Shown piece by piece: positions 37,089-49,080 of a stretch of DNA of 64,000 nucleotides (positions within the stretch are counted from its first letter, which is position 1; each line of letters starts with the position of its first letter). Below the pieces are notes generated by a model that was not told where the DNA came from, searched no databases, and was given only the letters and a program-made list of their open reading frames with translations. A program made the position numbers and the translations under genes. Origin of the DNA: Lethocerus indicus (Eukaryota; Arthropoda; Insecta; Hemiptera; Belostomatidae). The DNA lies in the NCBI GenBank assembly GCA_019843655.1, contig JACDQD010000003.1:3536925-3600924 (forward strand). The letters run 5' to 3'.

Positions 37089-37126
37089 CGAGTTCAATTC
37101 AAATTGGTAATTGAATTGAGAGACTC
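37089..37126. repeat. Bulged 14-bp hairpin
   Basis: TCAATTCAA (37,094-37,102) pairs perfectly with TTGAATTGA (37,111-37,119) around an 8-nt loop. After a 3-nt bulge, CGAGT pairs with ACTCG outside it. It is too short for a miRNA precursor. Confidence 0.6.
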
Positions 37127-37644
37127 GGTTCGTCAGCGTAGTTCAAAACCGGAGTCGGCACTCTATAACTGAGATATAAGCCGGTGACTTTGGATCAAAT
37201 ATGTCGGGCTTATATTTTCAGTACTTCAAACTGCAAAGCTTGAGGGTGGCCAAAGTGTAACCCTTTCTACGAGTTTCTTCTTCCTCGGTTAATTTTCAAC
37301 GGTATGAACTGAACAGCGCTCCGTATTTTTTTCTTTTCCCTTCGGTCCCGTCTTCCTGAAATGAGTATTAAATTACCGTTTTCGGTGAGGCGACCATCAT
37401 TAAATATGCATATAAATCCCATTTAAATATGAGACTCGGATTTCGCTCTCGGTCCGCCATTAATATTCATGACTCGCTTTTATACAATAGGCGCCCACTT
37501 CGCCTAGTTGTTATGCGGCAACAATCCCAACCGAATTATTTCGTCTTGCTAAGACTACGCTGTTCGCCCCTTATTCTTTCTTTTATTTTTATTATTACAA
37601 TTTGAAATGGGAGTGTGGCGGAAAATCGATTGAGTATGCGTCGG

Positions 37645-37682
37645 TCGGTTATGTTTCGCTAGACCGGATCGGCTGTTTGTAG
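37645..37682 (+). mobile_element. Foldback solo-arm fragment E (weak)
   Basis: CGGTTATGTTTCGCTAGACC followed by GGATCGGCTGTTTG resembles the left arm of copy C (GGTCTTTTGCTAGACCGG then TTTCGGCTGCTCG) at about 70 percent identity. The match is short and could be chance. Confidence 0.35.
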
Positions 37683-38444
37683 CTCAATAAGAGCCCCACC
37701 GTGGTGAAGGGCGGAGATAAATAAAATGTTTATAATAATTTATTTCCTAATTCCTGTTTAACAAGTTGAGTTCAAGAAGCCACAGCGGATGTGTGTATTA
37801 AACTTGAATTACAACAACTTCTATCGGTTCTTTCGAACTTTAGGTTTGTAATCGGTCCTTGGGCGCGGAATGTTGCGGGATCGAAGTTGGCCCTCGTTGT
37901 AATAATAGCCGTTCGGTTGTGTGACTTTGGCTTGTGTCAACTGATTCTGGGATGAGGGTGAGGAGGCGGCCTATTACAGGATACCCTAAGGAGCGCCAGA
38001 GGTAGGCATTAGGCATAGAATTTATCCCATCTCGGGGCGCAATTTCGCCCTGTCGACGGGGAAGAGCAAACTAATTAATCTAATTAGAAAGTTAGAGACT
38101 ACTATAGAGAACGCTGTTATAACACTTTGTAACTTTACAATTTTGGCCTAATGCCGGCCAGAACTTGAATCGTCGATCGGTGGCGACGGAATGATTTCGC
38201 GGCGAAATCCTTTCGTATTAAACCGCCAATAATCGGTAATTAATTTTTCGTAATGTCGGAAAGCCGTTGTACCGGAGTGAAGGCGCATCGGACCAGAGTC
38301 TGAAAATTATCAGACTATGTAGTATGCGGGATTCCGTAGTATGGTAGTGTGGGGAATTTTTAAAACGCTGCCAGCTTCCTCCGGCATTCCGTTTCACGTT
38401 CGGCCGGCCGGGTCTGGGAACGTAAAAAACTAGACAGGGACCGG

Positions 38445-38462
38445 GGCGGAGGCGGAGGCGGA
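38445..38462. repeat. (GGCGGA)3 hexanucleotide repeat
   Basis: Three perfect tandem GGCGGA units in a GC-rich patch. Confidence 0.85.
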
Positions 38463-38624
38463 GGCCACGCAATGTAAATAATTGATAAGGGTCCGGCCGC
38501 AAACGCCCCCTTAGTTCCGCCCACTAATTTGAGCTTTGAAATCCACCCCGCTGATGGCGAATTTAAGCCCCTCGCCACAGTAACCCCTCTCGGTAATAAC
38601 CGTGCGCCGGCACCGGTTTTACGA

Positions 38625-38657
38625 AACAACCCCCTCCCCCTCCTGCGGGGGGTTGTT
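38625..38657. repeat. 10-bp perfect inverted repeat
   Basis: AACAACCCCC (38,625-38,634) and GGGGGTTGTT (38,648-38,657) are separated by 13 nt that are mostly pyrimidine. Function unknown. Confidence 0.6.
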
Positions 38658-39332
38658 ATTTTCAGGTTTAGTGTTTCATTACGGTGAAAATTATCGTTTC
38701 CGACACCGATAATAATAGGATTGCGACAGCGAGTTATGCCTGTCGGCGGAGTGTTTAATTTCTGTTCTGAAAACCCCGACCTGTCCTATTTCCGCGTCCG
38801 GATACTCCTACCGTAATCATATGGATTATTTTCTTCGATTCGTAAAATAAAAAATTGTTTTCGAATACCCGTATTGTGGTCGCACGTTTGGCCTTTCGCT
38901 TGATCGATTAGCGGGTAGCGTCCGATGTACGTGCATCGATTCACACTAACCCCTCTGTAGAATTTCTCATAACTACCGTTATCATATCGAAACTATGAAT
39001 AGCTAGCTACATTCTATAATTTGTAGCATGTAACATTTTTGCAAAAGTTTCATGTCGCCTAATACATTTTAATGTATCTACGGTCCTAGACCGAATCAAA
39101 TACATTTATGTAACAGACTACGGAAAACATTTAAATCTTCTTTTTTTTCCTATATCTTTCAGTTCTGCAAACCTTGGGTGGTGGTTTGGGGGGAGGGAGG
39201 GTGAGAGGAGGCCTTGTCCCCGATATTTAAATTTCTTACCCCGTTCTCATTTCAACCATCTGTCGTCGCGGCACTACTAAAAATTGTATTACGGCCAAAT
39301 TAGCGGCCGGCTATGAATAATTTCCCGCCGTC

Positions 39333-39347
39333 GGCCGAATTTCGGCC
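39333..39347. repeat. 15-nt near-perfect palindrome
   Basis: GGCCGAA and TTCGGCC flank a single central T, in a GC-rich stretch with several further CGGCC words. Confidence 0.6.
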
Positions 39348-40338
39348 AATCGTCCGGTGCTTTACAACCCCTGGAGGACGGGAGGGGGGAAATGAAAAAA
39401 CAACCCGCGCTTTACATTTCCCGGACAATGCAGAAAAAAAAGCCCGTAAATTAAACTGATTTCCACTAGTGCTGTTTTCTGTTTTTGTTTTCTCTTCGCG
39501 ATTCGTCGAGGCGTCGCTTTTGTGCTCCGACTCTGAACAGAAAAAAAAACGTTGCAGCGTATATATATTTTTTTGTTTACTCCCCCCCCACCAACACACC
39601 CACCAGCCGAGCTTTTAATGGAAAACGGCGGGCCGAACCCGGATATTTGAACTTCGTAAAGTTGATTTCAGTGTTTTTAATTCGTCGGCGTTTTTTGTAT
39701 TTTCATTATGCTTTGTATCTATTTTCAGAGGCGAATCGTTGCAGCCGGTTTCATTATTATTAGGTCGTTTTCCTGGTTGCATTTCGCGGGAGGGTGGGGT
39801 GGGTTGAGAGAGAGAGTACTTTTTTTGTGTTTATGACGTTGTTGCCGGGCGATTCTCGAATCGGGGAAACAAAGATATGAGATTGTAGAAGAAAAAGGTA
39901 AAATGATTTAACTTTCATGATGTAAAATTATAACTTTCATATAAGTGTTCTACAATACTCAGAAACACTATTTGATTTACAGTAAGAATGCACCTTGTTT
40001 TGGGGGAACAATCACCTCGCCATAGAAACGAAACAATAACATGTCTCCAGCGTAACGTGGGAACAGAATTATAGATGTTCACATTTAATGCAGTCTCTCT
40101 TCATGCGTGTCTGCTAAATTCTCAGTCGGTTATAGATCTATACTAATTTCAATAGAATAAACAGAATGTCATTTGTAGAATAGGACGCGGAAATAAAGAT
40201 TTCGTTAAAAATTCTATATCTTATGATTTTGGTTTCGATTTTTGGCCACCGTCAGTTGCGAGGTGTTGGCTTCTTTCATCAGGGAAAATTAAAACGACCT
40301 AATCGGATTAGGAAAGGACTTTCGGATGCGTATATAGC

Positions 40339-40340
<2 letters not shown>

Positions 40341-40369
<29 letters not shown>
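40341..40369. repeat. (AT)14 microsatellite
   Basis: Twenty-nine uninterrupted nucleotides of alternating A and T. Confidence 0.95.
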
Positions 40370-41459
40370 CGTCTTTGTATATGATTATGTAATAAATGTA
40401 TAATTGGGGCAGATGGTGTATTATTTAATCGTTGGTTTTTACCTGATAATATCGAATGATCGTATTGTATTTCCCTCTCACCCTCTCTCGCTCACCCCCT
40501 CTCGCTCTCTCACTCCCCGCCCCCTCCGCTAAATTCCGCCAATAAACTGTTACCGGGGTAGGAAGTTGTTCTCGCCGTGTAGACTGTAATCATCGTGTCA
40601 ACAGGGCCATGTGTTAAAAACCGCGGGCACGCGATATTGTCCACCGCACGGACTGGCTAATTCGTGATCGCGGTAAAGAGAGAGTGGAAAAAAAACATCG
40701 AACAGAAAAAAAAATGGGAAAAATCCACACCATCATTCCTCGGAGTTTTTTTTTGCTTCTCCGGCCTTCAGCTGCTCGGTTTTATTTGCGTGTTTAATTA
40801 ATTTTTAACGGAAGCTCGATTTTCACGGAAGGCCATTTCGTCATGCGTCTCTTGGGCAGTTACATTTTTTTGTCAACTTGTTTTCTTTATTCTCGTTCCG
40901 TTCGTCTGACAAGCCGCGTAACCGGTCTATCAGACGAGTTATAACGCGAGGGTGATTCGATAAGTAATTTATAATTAATAAAAAAACACTTTTCCATTAC
41001 ATTGAAAAATAAAAATGATTTTCTTTAAAAATTGTGTTAAGACTATTTTTTTTACCATACTTGTCGAATCATATTCCTACATCGTAGTTGTGTAGTAATT
41101 ATAAGGTTTAGTAACTTCCCAATAATGTTTTGTATGTATGTAGTAACTTCCAAAATAGTTGTATATAAATTCGATAAGTTTAATATAGCATGATGGGTAT
41201 ATGCAATCATTGGATGGTGTAATAGCATTCGCGTTTATTCGCTAAAATAAAACCATTCGGACCTTTCTGCTGTATTATGTTTATATTAAACGATTACAGG
41301 GGTTTTTATAAGCTTTTATATGAATTGCTGGTTATGAGTTCAAGCCCTGAAGATTCAATCTGTTAAATTTGCCGTTCTATTTTATATAATCAGATTGCAA
41401 TACATGATATTGAGGGAGAGTACTTGCTTGGAGTAAATTTATAGAGTATATTAAATATA

Positions 41460-41605
41460 TTGCGGGATAGTACAAGCTTGAGAACGGAAGGCGTTTGGCG
41501 TATTGCGGGATAGTATAACCTGAGAACGGAAGGCGTTTGGCGTATTGCGGGATAGTATAACCTGAAAACGAAAGGCGTTCGGGCGTATAACTGGATAGTA
41601 TATAA
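41460..41605. repeat. 43-bp minisatellite, about 3.3 units
   Basis: TGCGGGATAGTA recurs at 41,461, 41,504 and 41,546, with a degenerate fourth start near 41,590. The period is 42-43 bp. Each unit contains GAGAACGGAAGGCGTTTGGC or a variant. The minus-strand frame across it repeats a short peptide but is closed on both sides by unrelated sequence, so it is not taken as a gene. Confidence 0.9.
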
Positions 41606-42282
41606 TAAGTATTTAACACCCCTCGGGTTTATTGGCGAAATGTAGGATGTGACATTTTTTTGGCCCTCTTCTTGTTTTCCGGAAAGTGTGGGAAAAATGG
41701 CGAAAGTTTTCCGACGGCCTCCCCCTTTTTTTTTATAATATCCTCCCTCAGTTTCGTGCTCATGCCGGCATTAATTGGGCAATATTTCAAGTATCAATTA
41801 ACTAATGTAGAATCATTATTCAATTAGCGTTGGGAGGTCGCATAATTCACGATACTTGTATCGTGCGGGTCTCCGAGGATGAAACAAAAACTTTCTTCTC
41901 GCTTCGTTTACTTAATATACATTTTCCTTATTTAAAATGTCCCTATTTTTTAAATTATATTAACGATTCGGTTGTTATTTCATGCAGTAAACTATATATT
42001 TAATTTATGGAATGCCATGTTTGAATAACTCTTCAACATTTAAGGTATTTCTGTAGATCTTTTGTGCTAAAGCTGACTTTAATGGTGGATTGCTACTGGC
42101 GATGGCAAGGGACCGAAATATATACAAAATTAAATAAAAAACAAATAACCTCATTATACGTTTCTCTCAAAAAGTATGTTACTGATTTCTAGACAAATTC
42201 TCGCGCCATATTCCTCCATTTTATCATTATTGCATTACTCCCGTAATGCATTTTCATTAAAATATTTCATAAAATAATAATA
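41606..42282. other. Gene-free AT-rich DNA
   Basis: No feature recognised. The base composition becomes increasingly AT-rich towards the splice-like site that follows. Confidence 0.5.
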
Positions 42283-42357
42283 ATTATTTATTTCCTCTCT
42301 TTGTTTCAGGTGAGTTATGATATTCCGTACAGATTAATAGCACCTTTACAGGTAATA
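42283..42357 (+). promoter_or_regulatory. Splice-site cluster: microexon candidate or recursive-splicing ratchet point
   Basis: A pyrimidine-rich run (TTTATTTCCTCTCTTTG, then TTTCAG) ends at 42,309 and is joined directly to GTGAGT at 42,310. A polypyrimidine tract, CAG and GTRAGT in direct contact form the ratchet-point consensus known from long Drosophila introns. A second CAG followed by GTAATA lies at 42,349-42,357. The 42 nt between them (42,310-42,351) are 14 codons, open only in phase 0 (reading VSYDIPYRLIAPLQ). The alternatives are a coding microexon, a ratchet point with its cryptic downstream exon, or coincidence. No neighbouring exon could be identified. Confidence 0.35.
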
Positions 42358-43352
42358 TTATTTCATATTGTTACCAAATGTGCATGATAATACGTTGGTC
42401 AGTGCAGATACCGTATTAGAAACTTATGGTTCCAAAAATTGAGTCATTTCACGATTTCTAAAAAATCGATTAAATGGACATTATATCACTTTTATAAATT
42501 GGCGGTTATCTTACGAAACCTTCCAGGCGTCCATATAAAATTTGTAAACTCGAGTACTGCTATAATGTACAGATCGATACTTGATCTACACTGTTTCAAA
42601 TTGAATATAGTAAAAAACGCGGAGTATAGCGTTAATTATCTTTCAAGAACGCAATCGTCGTCAACCGAGGGTTAATAGGGGTCCATAGGGGGGTGTCGAG
42701 TGAGGAGGGGATGATCGGTCAGGCTTCCGTTGCATAATGGCGGCCGCAAACGTCTTATTCGGCTGAATGTTTGAAGCCGGATACCCCAGGGAGGGAGAGC
42801 ATAATTGGATTCAAAGTAAAATCCAGGAGTCAGCAGTTAAGTCCCCCCGGGCTCCAATTAAGTCGTGCCGGTTAAGGGTCGGCCTCCGCAAGTGCCAACT
42901 TCCGGCCCCGGTTCACCTTGGCCATTCCACCCCCTGCACGAGAATTTTCCTCCACTGCTTTTCTGAAGTTTTTGTGAGAGAAAAATTGGGAAAAGAAGCG
43001 ATTTTAATTCTTTTCGAAATATCTCAATCGCGCCTTGCCCCTCGGTTAGCAGAACGTGTCAACGTCACTACACGAAGAACGAATTGAACTATTGAACTCT
43101 GTTTTGTACACAACTTGTATGTAACAGGATCAGTTCTGGTCCATTATTCTACGCGGCGAAACACGTAGGCAGTGTTATATTCTGGCCGAAAATGTTTTCA
43201 CACATTGCCCGATCCAAAGAGCTTCTCTCTAAATACGGAAATATGCGGTGACCTGCCGAAGATTGAATGAAAGCCGTTTGATAGATTTATTGGATTCGTT
43301 TAGAGCAGAAAAAACTTTAAAATGTAGTGTTAGGTTTTAATTTTTAAGTAAC
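42358..43352. other. Gene-free DNA
   Basis: Open frames at 42,439-42,675 and 42,767-43,087 (+) have no recognisable domain, and no splice sites frame them convincingly. A GC-rich patch covers about 42,700-42,930. Confidence 0.5.
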
Positions 43353-43697
43353 ATAAAAACAAAACATACCTGTTTTGTGGTCTGCGAGGGGTTGGAATAC
43401 CGTGGGAATGGTTTGGTCTTTTGCTAGACCGGTTTCGGCTGCTCGCCATCTTCAGTGGCGGTGGTAGTCACTGTTGGCACTTAGGATGCTACGGCGCACC
43501 TAATACTAGCCCGCAACAAAGGTATGTCTTACATTTTAGTATTAGCGCCTTACAGTACAAGTGACAGTGACATCCAAAGTGCCAACAGTGACTAACACCG
43601 CTACTGAAGATGGCGAGCAGCCTAAGCCGGTCCAGCAAAAGACCAAACCAGCGAGAGGAGACAGAAACACCACAAACCTACGGTATAAAAACAAAAC
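43353..43697 (+). mobile_element. Foldback hairpin element, copy C (short-loop form)
   Basis: This is the most compact copy. The left arm is at about 43,366-43,488 and the right arm at 43,570-43,684, and the loop is little more than the 57-bp core. The left end carries the tail ACCTGTTTTGTGG...GGGGTTGGAATACCG, which in copy B lies on the right and inverted. The right end lacks that tail and stops at CTACGGT. ATAAAAACAAAAC occurs at both 43,353-43,365 and 43,685-43,697, a perfect 13-bp direct repeat that may be a target-site duplication. There is no protein-coding capacity. Confidence 0.85.
43493..43549 (+). repeat. 57-bp nested-hairpin core of foldback copy C
   Basis: Same length and inner stem as in copies A and B, in the same orientation as B. 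The inner loop contains CCCGCAACAAAGGTATGTC. Confidence 0.85.
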
Positions 43698-46125
43698 CTG
43701 ATCTAGAATATAATAATACTATTGAAAAAATACAATTTACAATTTTATCAACGCTAAAAAATATATAAACTACTAATATGGGCACGTTAATAGTTGTTAC
43801 TTGTAACTGAAATGTTGGAGCAAAATAACAATCGAGAATTTAAAACGAAAAATACGCCATAAATTGCTTTCGTTCGGAATCCTTTGCTTCGAACGCGAGT
43901 ATTTTATTAATGCATACAGTATTTTATCCACTGTCAGAACAACTAGCGAGCCCCCTCCACCTCCCCGGGGCCGGAACATACGAGTTAAACCGAGCAAAAT
44001 TAACTTTCTGAACGAAAAACAACGTCCGCAGTATTGTTCAGATGGGCGTAGGTTTGCAGTAGTTGTGTTGGGGGTGGGGGCGGGGGTGGAAGTTTGACTG
44101 GGGTTAGTGTTAAGTGTCAGGGCCAGAGTAGCGCGGTGTTCACGCATGACTGTCTGTCTTTCTGTCTCTCTGTCTGTCTCTGCTTGGTTGCTGTCACCAG
44201 CCCCCCCCCCCTGCCACTCATATCACCACGGATGACTTCACATGACGCTCGGTCGGCTTCCGAGCCACCTGCTTTAAACTAGAATTTCTACCCCATCTTA
44301 ACGGATCCCCACTGATTTATGAGCCCCCCCCACTCTGGAGCATTTCCCTTTGTCCCAATCTAGACATTTTGACATGTTTCAACTTTTCTAATTTTTTCAC
44401 TCATATATTGAGATACTTGTCACCGAGCAGTGAAACTCACTGCACCGTTTCCGAGGTTTAATTTTTAAATTAATTAAAACTCTACAATTATTTGTTTCTC
44501 CGCCTGAAAATCGAATATATTCTTAAGATTAAAAGACGCAGAATTGTGTCGAAAAATTCAGAGGCTACATAATGGTAAGGTGAGAAGAAACTAGTTGAAT
44601 GTGTACAAATTTCATCCCTTCTTACCTATCAGAATATTGATCTAGGCCATTTTACCCTCAGTGTACCGTCGTGAAACAGAAAGATGTATTGAAACTATAG
44701 GTTTCATGCATATAATCTACGATCTATTTGTACGTCCACCACTCTTTTACTACAGTTCTCTTAACTGTTATAACAGCTGTACAATTGCAATCTGACCATC
44801 GTTTGGCCAGCGGGGGTACAAGTCGAAGGAATTTCAAGAATTCTGTTTGATCCCGAACCTTTTTTCTATAGAACAAAGTAGTCTGGTGAAATTTATTCAA
44901 TTTCTCGCGATCGATAGTCGGAATAATCGTGAATTCCACTCCATCTGCGGACTTTGGTACAAACCTGAGGTGCGACCAAAACTCAACTAAAAGCATCGTT
45001 TAGAATCTTCTAGCATTGATTTGATTTCGATGATACCGTAAACGGTAAATCACTCTAACTCTAGGAGTTAGACGAGACGATCCTGAGGGTTTTTAATCTT
45101 TAACAACAGAATATAAGTTTAAATAGAGTTGCGTCTTACGTTGACGACGACATAACCTATATCTGAAAATTGTTACCGACTGCTCATGGGTGGGATTTCA
45201 TTTTATTTTTACTCTCCGACTTTGTCCGAGAGATATTCGCGTGCTCAGTTAGGGTGGGGGGTTGGGGGGGGGCGTCTCACTGGGTTCCAAAAGCAGTGAA
45301 TCCCGCGGACCAATCGTAAAATGCCGGCCGGCGTTATAAACCGGTCTGTAAAACAGCCGAGAAGTCCGACCGGGGTCTAGGAATAAACTCTCGGGAATAT
45401 ATATAACTCGTAAATATTCGGACCGAGAGCAGTATATAATTCGCCGGTTTATATAGCGGGCGGTCCTCCTCTCTGTGCAACTGCGTGGCCGTAACGGCCG
45501 ATTTTCATGTACGCCTCTTTTATGATTTCGCCTTATTAAAAGTCCATTAAATTTCTCGCGCTGTCTCGATAAAATGCCCTCGGATGAAATTCCACAGTTC
45601 CCCTTTTCTGGACCGTTTTTGGATTAAATTTTCTTCGCCATGAATACGGGTACTCCAGCGATTTGGGATTTGGGGGTCGAAATCGTAACGATTTTAGTGT
45701 CTCATATCGTGCATTATTTACTTCATACTTATAGAATAGTACCATAATGACATTCGTTTTCCTTATACCCATTTTACAGTAAAAGGGGTGAGGTCATTTT
45801 TGTTCAGGTTTTACAAAATACCCAAACGAGCAAATGTACAACATATTCCACCTCGAGCCGTAATAGTCTTCAGGTACCTTCGGTCGTTTTCTTAAGCTCT
45901 CGGACTTAGCCGGTATCGGCGGGGGTCATCCCGAACGGCCCATCCACCACCTACGCCAATCGGCTAATAGCATTACTTGGGGGTGTACTAATTGAGGTCT
46001 GCATAATATGACATGACAGAGCAGTTAGTAGGTATTAGTGGAGTGGGAGCGAGCGCCCTGGGCCCACCCTCCCCTGGCGGCTAATAGTCCCACCGGTGTA
46101 ATGGACCCACCCCCGCCCCCTTCCT

Positions 46126-46146
46126 CCCCCCCCCCCCCCCCCCCCC
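46126..46146. repeat. Poly-C run of 21
   Basis: Twenty-one consecutive C residues inside a longer pyrimidine-rich stretch. The true length is probably uncertain in the assembly. Confidence 0.95.
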
Positions 46147-48422
46147 TCCCCTCTCTAGTACCAGACCTAGTACCTAGCATTGCACTACAAGCTTAGGACA
46201 AGACAAAGAGCTTGGAGCCATTATTGGGGTGGCTCCGATGCCCCATTCAACCGACGCCCGATGTACATTATTCAGAGATCCCGCCGCGATTATTTCCAAC
46301 CCCGAGCCCCATTTGTCTCCCTTCGATTCCGATCAGTGCACGGTCAAACTATGCCCCCGGCAAATTTACTTACCGAGGTGATATTTTGTCCGATAAAATT
46401 CTCGGAGCTTGGGGGAATTTTTTTTTATATTTCTACAACGTCTGGTAATTCATTTTACAGGAATTCCGTTATTAACCCCCCTCAGAGCGGTAGAGCGATC
46501 ACGGCACATTCCAGCCATTACAGAAACTCTCATGTAAGCCTGTACTGTCACGCTGTAAAATTACTTTTGAAAACAGGTGTGAAATTCACCAAAACGACAT
46601 TTCGTAATTAAAAGTCGATTCGTCTATAATGTACCATTATAATTGTGTTCGTATTTATTTACCTGAGAGTTTTTTTACCGTGTCATTTCGACATTCATTC
46701 TAAGCCATGTGGTTTTTGTTGGGAATTAAGTTTTAAAGTCGGACAGATAATATTATACGATTAGCCTGTGTGATGAATGCTTCGAATAGTGTGTACTGTC
46801 GTATTTTTACGTAGGGGGTTTTTGAACCGCTGATACATATTTTGCAGAGGTTTAGTCGTTTTAACATACCTGAAAGGGTACCCCTCGGTAGGTAAGTAAG
46901 CTCCCGCCGGCTGTTCGCTGTCGGGGGTGGCTAGAGAGAGGGTCGGTGTGCACCGGTCATTAGGGCCACGTCATGTTCGACTTGTGACAACTTGGGGGGG
47001 GAAATGCAATTAATAATAATGAGCCGGCGGGTAGGCCGGAGTTTAATACGGGAGAGGTTAGCTGGGGCTGGGCTTAATGTTTCCTCAATTAAAAGTTATA
47101 TGCCTCACGAGCGCAGTGCGCCGCCTAGACTTCACCCAACTTTACTCCTCCTAGCCCGGACTTAATTCCGATCCTGGTCGGACCATTGTTTTTAATTGGG
47201 TCCCCTCCGGTACACGCGACAATTCGCCGCTCGGGCTCGCGCACAGCTAATTTTTCTTCTTAATTTCTTCAGCATGTTAAATCCTGATCTTAACATTCCT
47301 ATTAGGGATGATGAAGGTTTGTTCGTATACAATTTATCTCGGACGATTTTTTATTGCTCGTTTACTCAATTATTTCACCGCTTCATATTTTTGTAAATCC
47401 CATCGCGTTTTTCATCCTCAACTGTTCCGGTGTAGAAATACCGTTGTATGAAACGGGTCCATTTCGTATATTACCCGCATATACTCTGTATATCGACAAT
47501 TTTATACGATGAAAATAAAGAATTAATAATAAATGTGTTTTATAGGCATATCCTTTTTATAGGCATTCCTTTTCTTATTTCCAGCATGTTGTGGGCAAAC
47601 CATGTCTCAACAAATAATTTTCCTCCTTAATCAATCTTCGGACGTCCATTCAGCCTTGATGTCGCAGGGACCTAAATAGCTTCGAAAATATATTGAGGGC
47701 TATCGGGACGAGCCGGCATTCTAAAAGAAAAAAGGAATCCCCCTTTTCGGGGTCATCCGTGACCCGTATATTTGCAGGTGGCCTTAATACAGGATATTAA
47801 GGGGGTTTCTTCTCGGGCCAGTGCCACTGACAGGGGCCTCTCGTCAATCATCGCACAGCCCCGAAGACAGGAGGGACCCCACCCCTTCGGACTACGCCCC
47901 AGCCCTCCGGCAACGGCTGTTTTTCACCGCCCGCCTCTCAACCCCTTCAGTATTTCTAGGAAGGGGGGCTTTCCAAACCGCAAACCCCTTTCCCTCGCCC
48001 AAAATGTATTAATCAATTCCGACCGTTAAGTAAGGCTCGGAGGCTTGAAAACCGACCATCTATTTTCACGATTCGAGTTTCGAGCCCAATAATGCGACCG
48101 GTCGGGGCGGGGGAGGGCGAAACGGAATTTACGTTATGTGCGTTTGGGGGTTCGGGAATAAATTAATGTCCCTTCCCGTTTGATATATTTTCTCCATGAG
48201 ACGATTTGTTTAAGTACCTTTTTGTGTAGGAAATTAGCTCGCTTCCCACATCCCATTGGGAAAACGAACGATATTATAGGGGAATAAACATTTGCGAAAT
48301 CACTAAGGACTGTACGCTTCGTTACTCGTTTAAAACGTAATTCGTAACTAACCGATTACTGTTAAATACTGGTAAGGTGATCAGGTGAACGACATTTTTG
48401 CTTGGGCGAGGTAAACTTTCAC

Positions 48423-48450
48423 TCTCCCTCTCTCTCTCTCGCTCTCTCTC
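48423..48450. repeat. CT-rich microsatellite
   Basis: An imperfect CT tract. The SLSLSLSRS run in one overlapping frame comes from it. Confidence 0.85.
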
Positions 48451-49040
48451 CACCCCTCGCAAAAAAAATCCGCGGGGTCCGATCGATCCAACCCGGTTTC
48501 CCTTTCATAGGCCCATTTTGATCCTAACTCGCTTTCACTATACCCCACCCCCCTCTTTACTCCTGCCAGTCCTTCCACCCCCGCCGTCGGTGGTTTGCAT
48601 TTGGACGGATCCGCTCAGCCCCACCCTATTCGCCGCCGTAAAAACATTTTTCAATCCATTAAGAATAAGCGGGTTAAGTTTTTTTCTGTGCGGCGATGGA
48701 GTTTTGGGCTCCCATGCCTCTTCTGCCGGCCCTCCCCCTCATTGATCTGCGTTATAATTCAATTGCTCGCGGCCCTGAATAATTCAGGGACACGCGATAC
48801 GCTCTCCCAGCCCCCGTAGACCCGTCTTAATTGCCCAAAATACAGCTGTCCGTGTTATAGATCGGTTTTCCGAAGTCTCCCCCTCCAATAGTCTAAGCGT
48901 TAGGATAACTACGCGGGAAAATTGATCCACGCTCTGTTCACGTTGTGGGGGGCCCGAATCGGTGCAATGAATTTTGAGGCCGTTGTCCCTGAGGCCTATT
49001 ACACAAAGGGAAGCCGACCGTATTATGCAAGTTATGCAAT

Positions 49041-49080
49041 GCCCGATATAGGTCCCAATCTACAACTAACAATATCGGGC
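49041..49080. repeat. 9-bp inverted repeat
   Basis: GCCCGATAT (49,041-49,049) and ATATCGGGC (49,072-49,080) are perfect complements separated by 22 nt. Confidence 0.55.

Larger units (their letters stand above)
35952..41459. other. Gene-free DNA
   Basis: No gene recognised. The 135-codon minus frame at 36,003-36,410 is hydrophobic because the + strand is purine-rich there. It lacks a domain. 39,132-39,162 looks like a strong polypyrimidine-AG acceptor on the + strand, but no exon or donor follows. The segment also holds a foldback arm fragment, three short hairpins and an AT tract, listed separately. 40,470-40,520 is CT-rich. Confidence 0.5.

Noticed and set aside
39132..39162. Strong polypyrimidine-AG acceptor on the + strand
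   Set aside because: No open exon and no donor site follows within a reasonable distance, and T-rich runs are frequent in this DNA.
41325..41350. Second box-B-like word (GAGTTCAAGCCCTG)
   Set aside because: No box A upstream. The word is common enough to arise by chance.
44724..44996. Minus-strand 90-codon frame with protein-like composition
   Set aside because: No domain, transposase or retroviral motif is recognised, and no splice or promoter context supports it. Frames of this length are expected by chance.
46861..46900. GTAAGT preceded by TAG on +, and CTTTCAG-GTATGT on the minus strand
   Set aside because: Pyrimidine tracts are short on both strands, and opposing signals in one place suggest chance.
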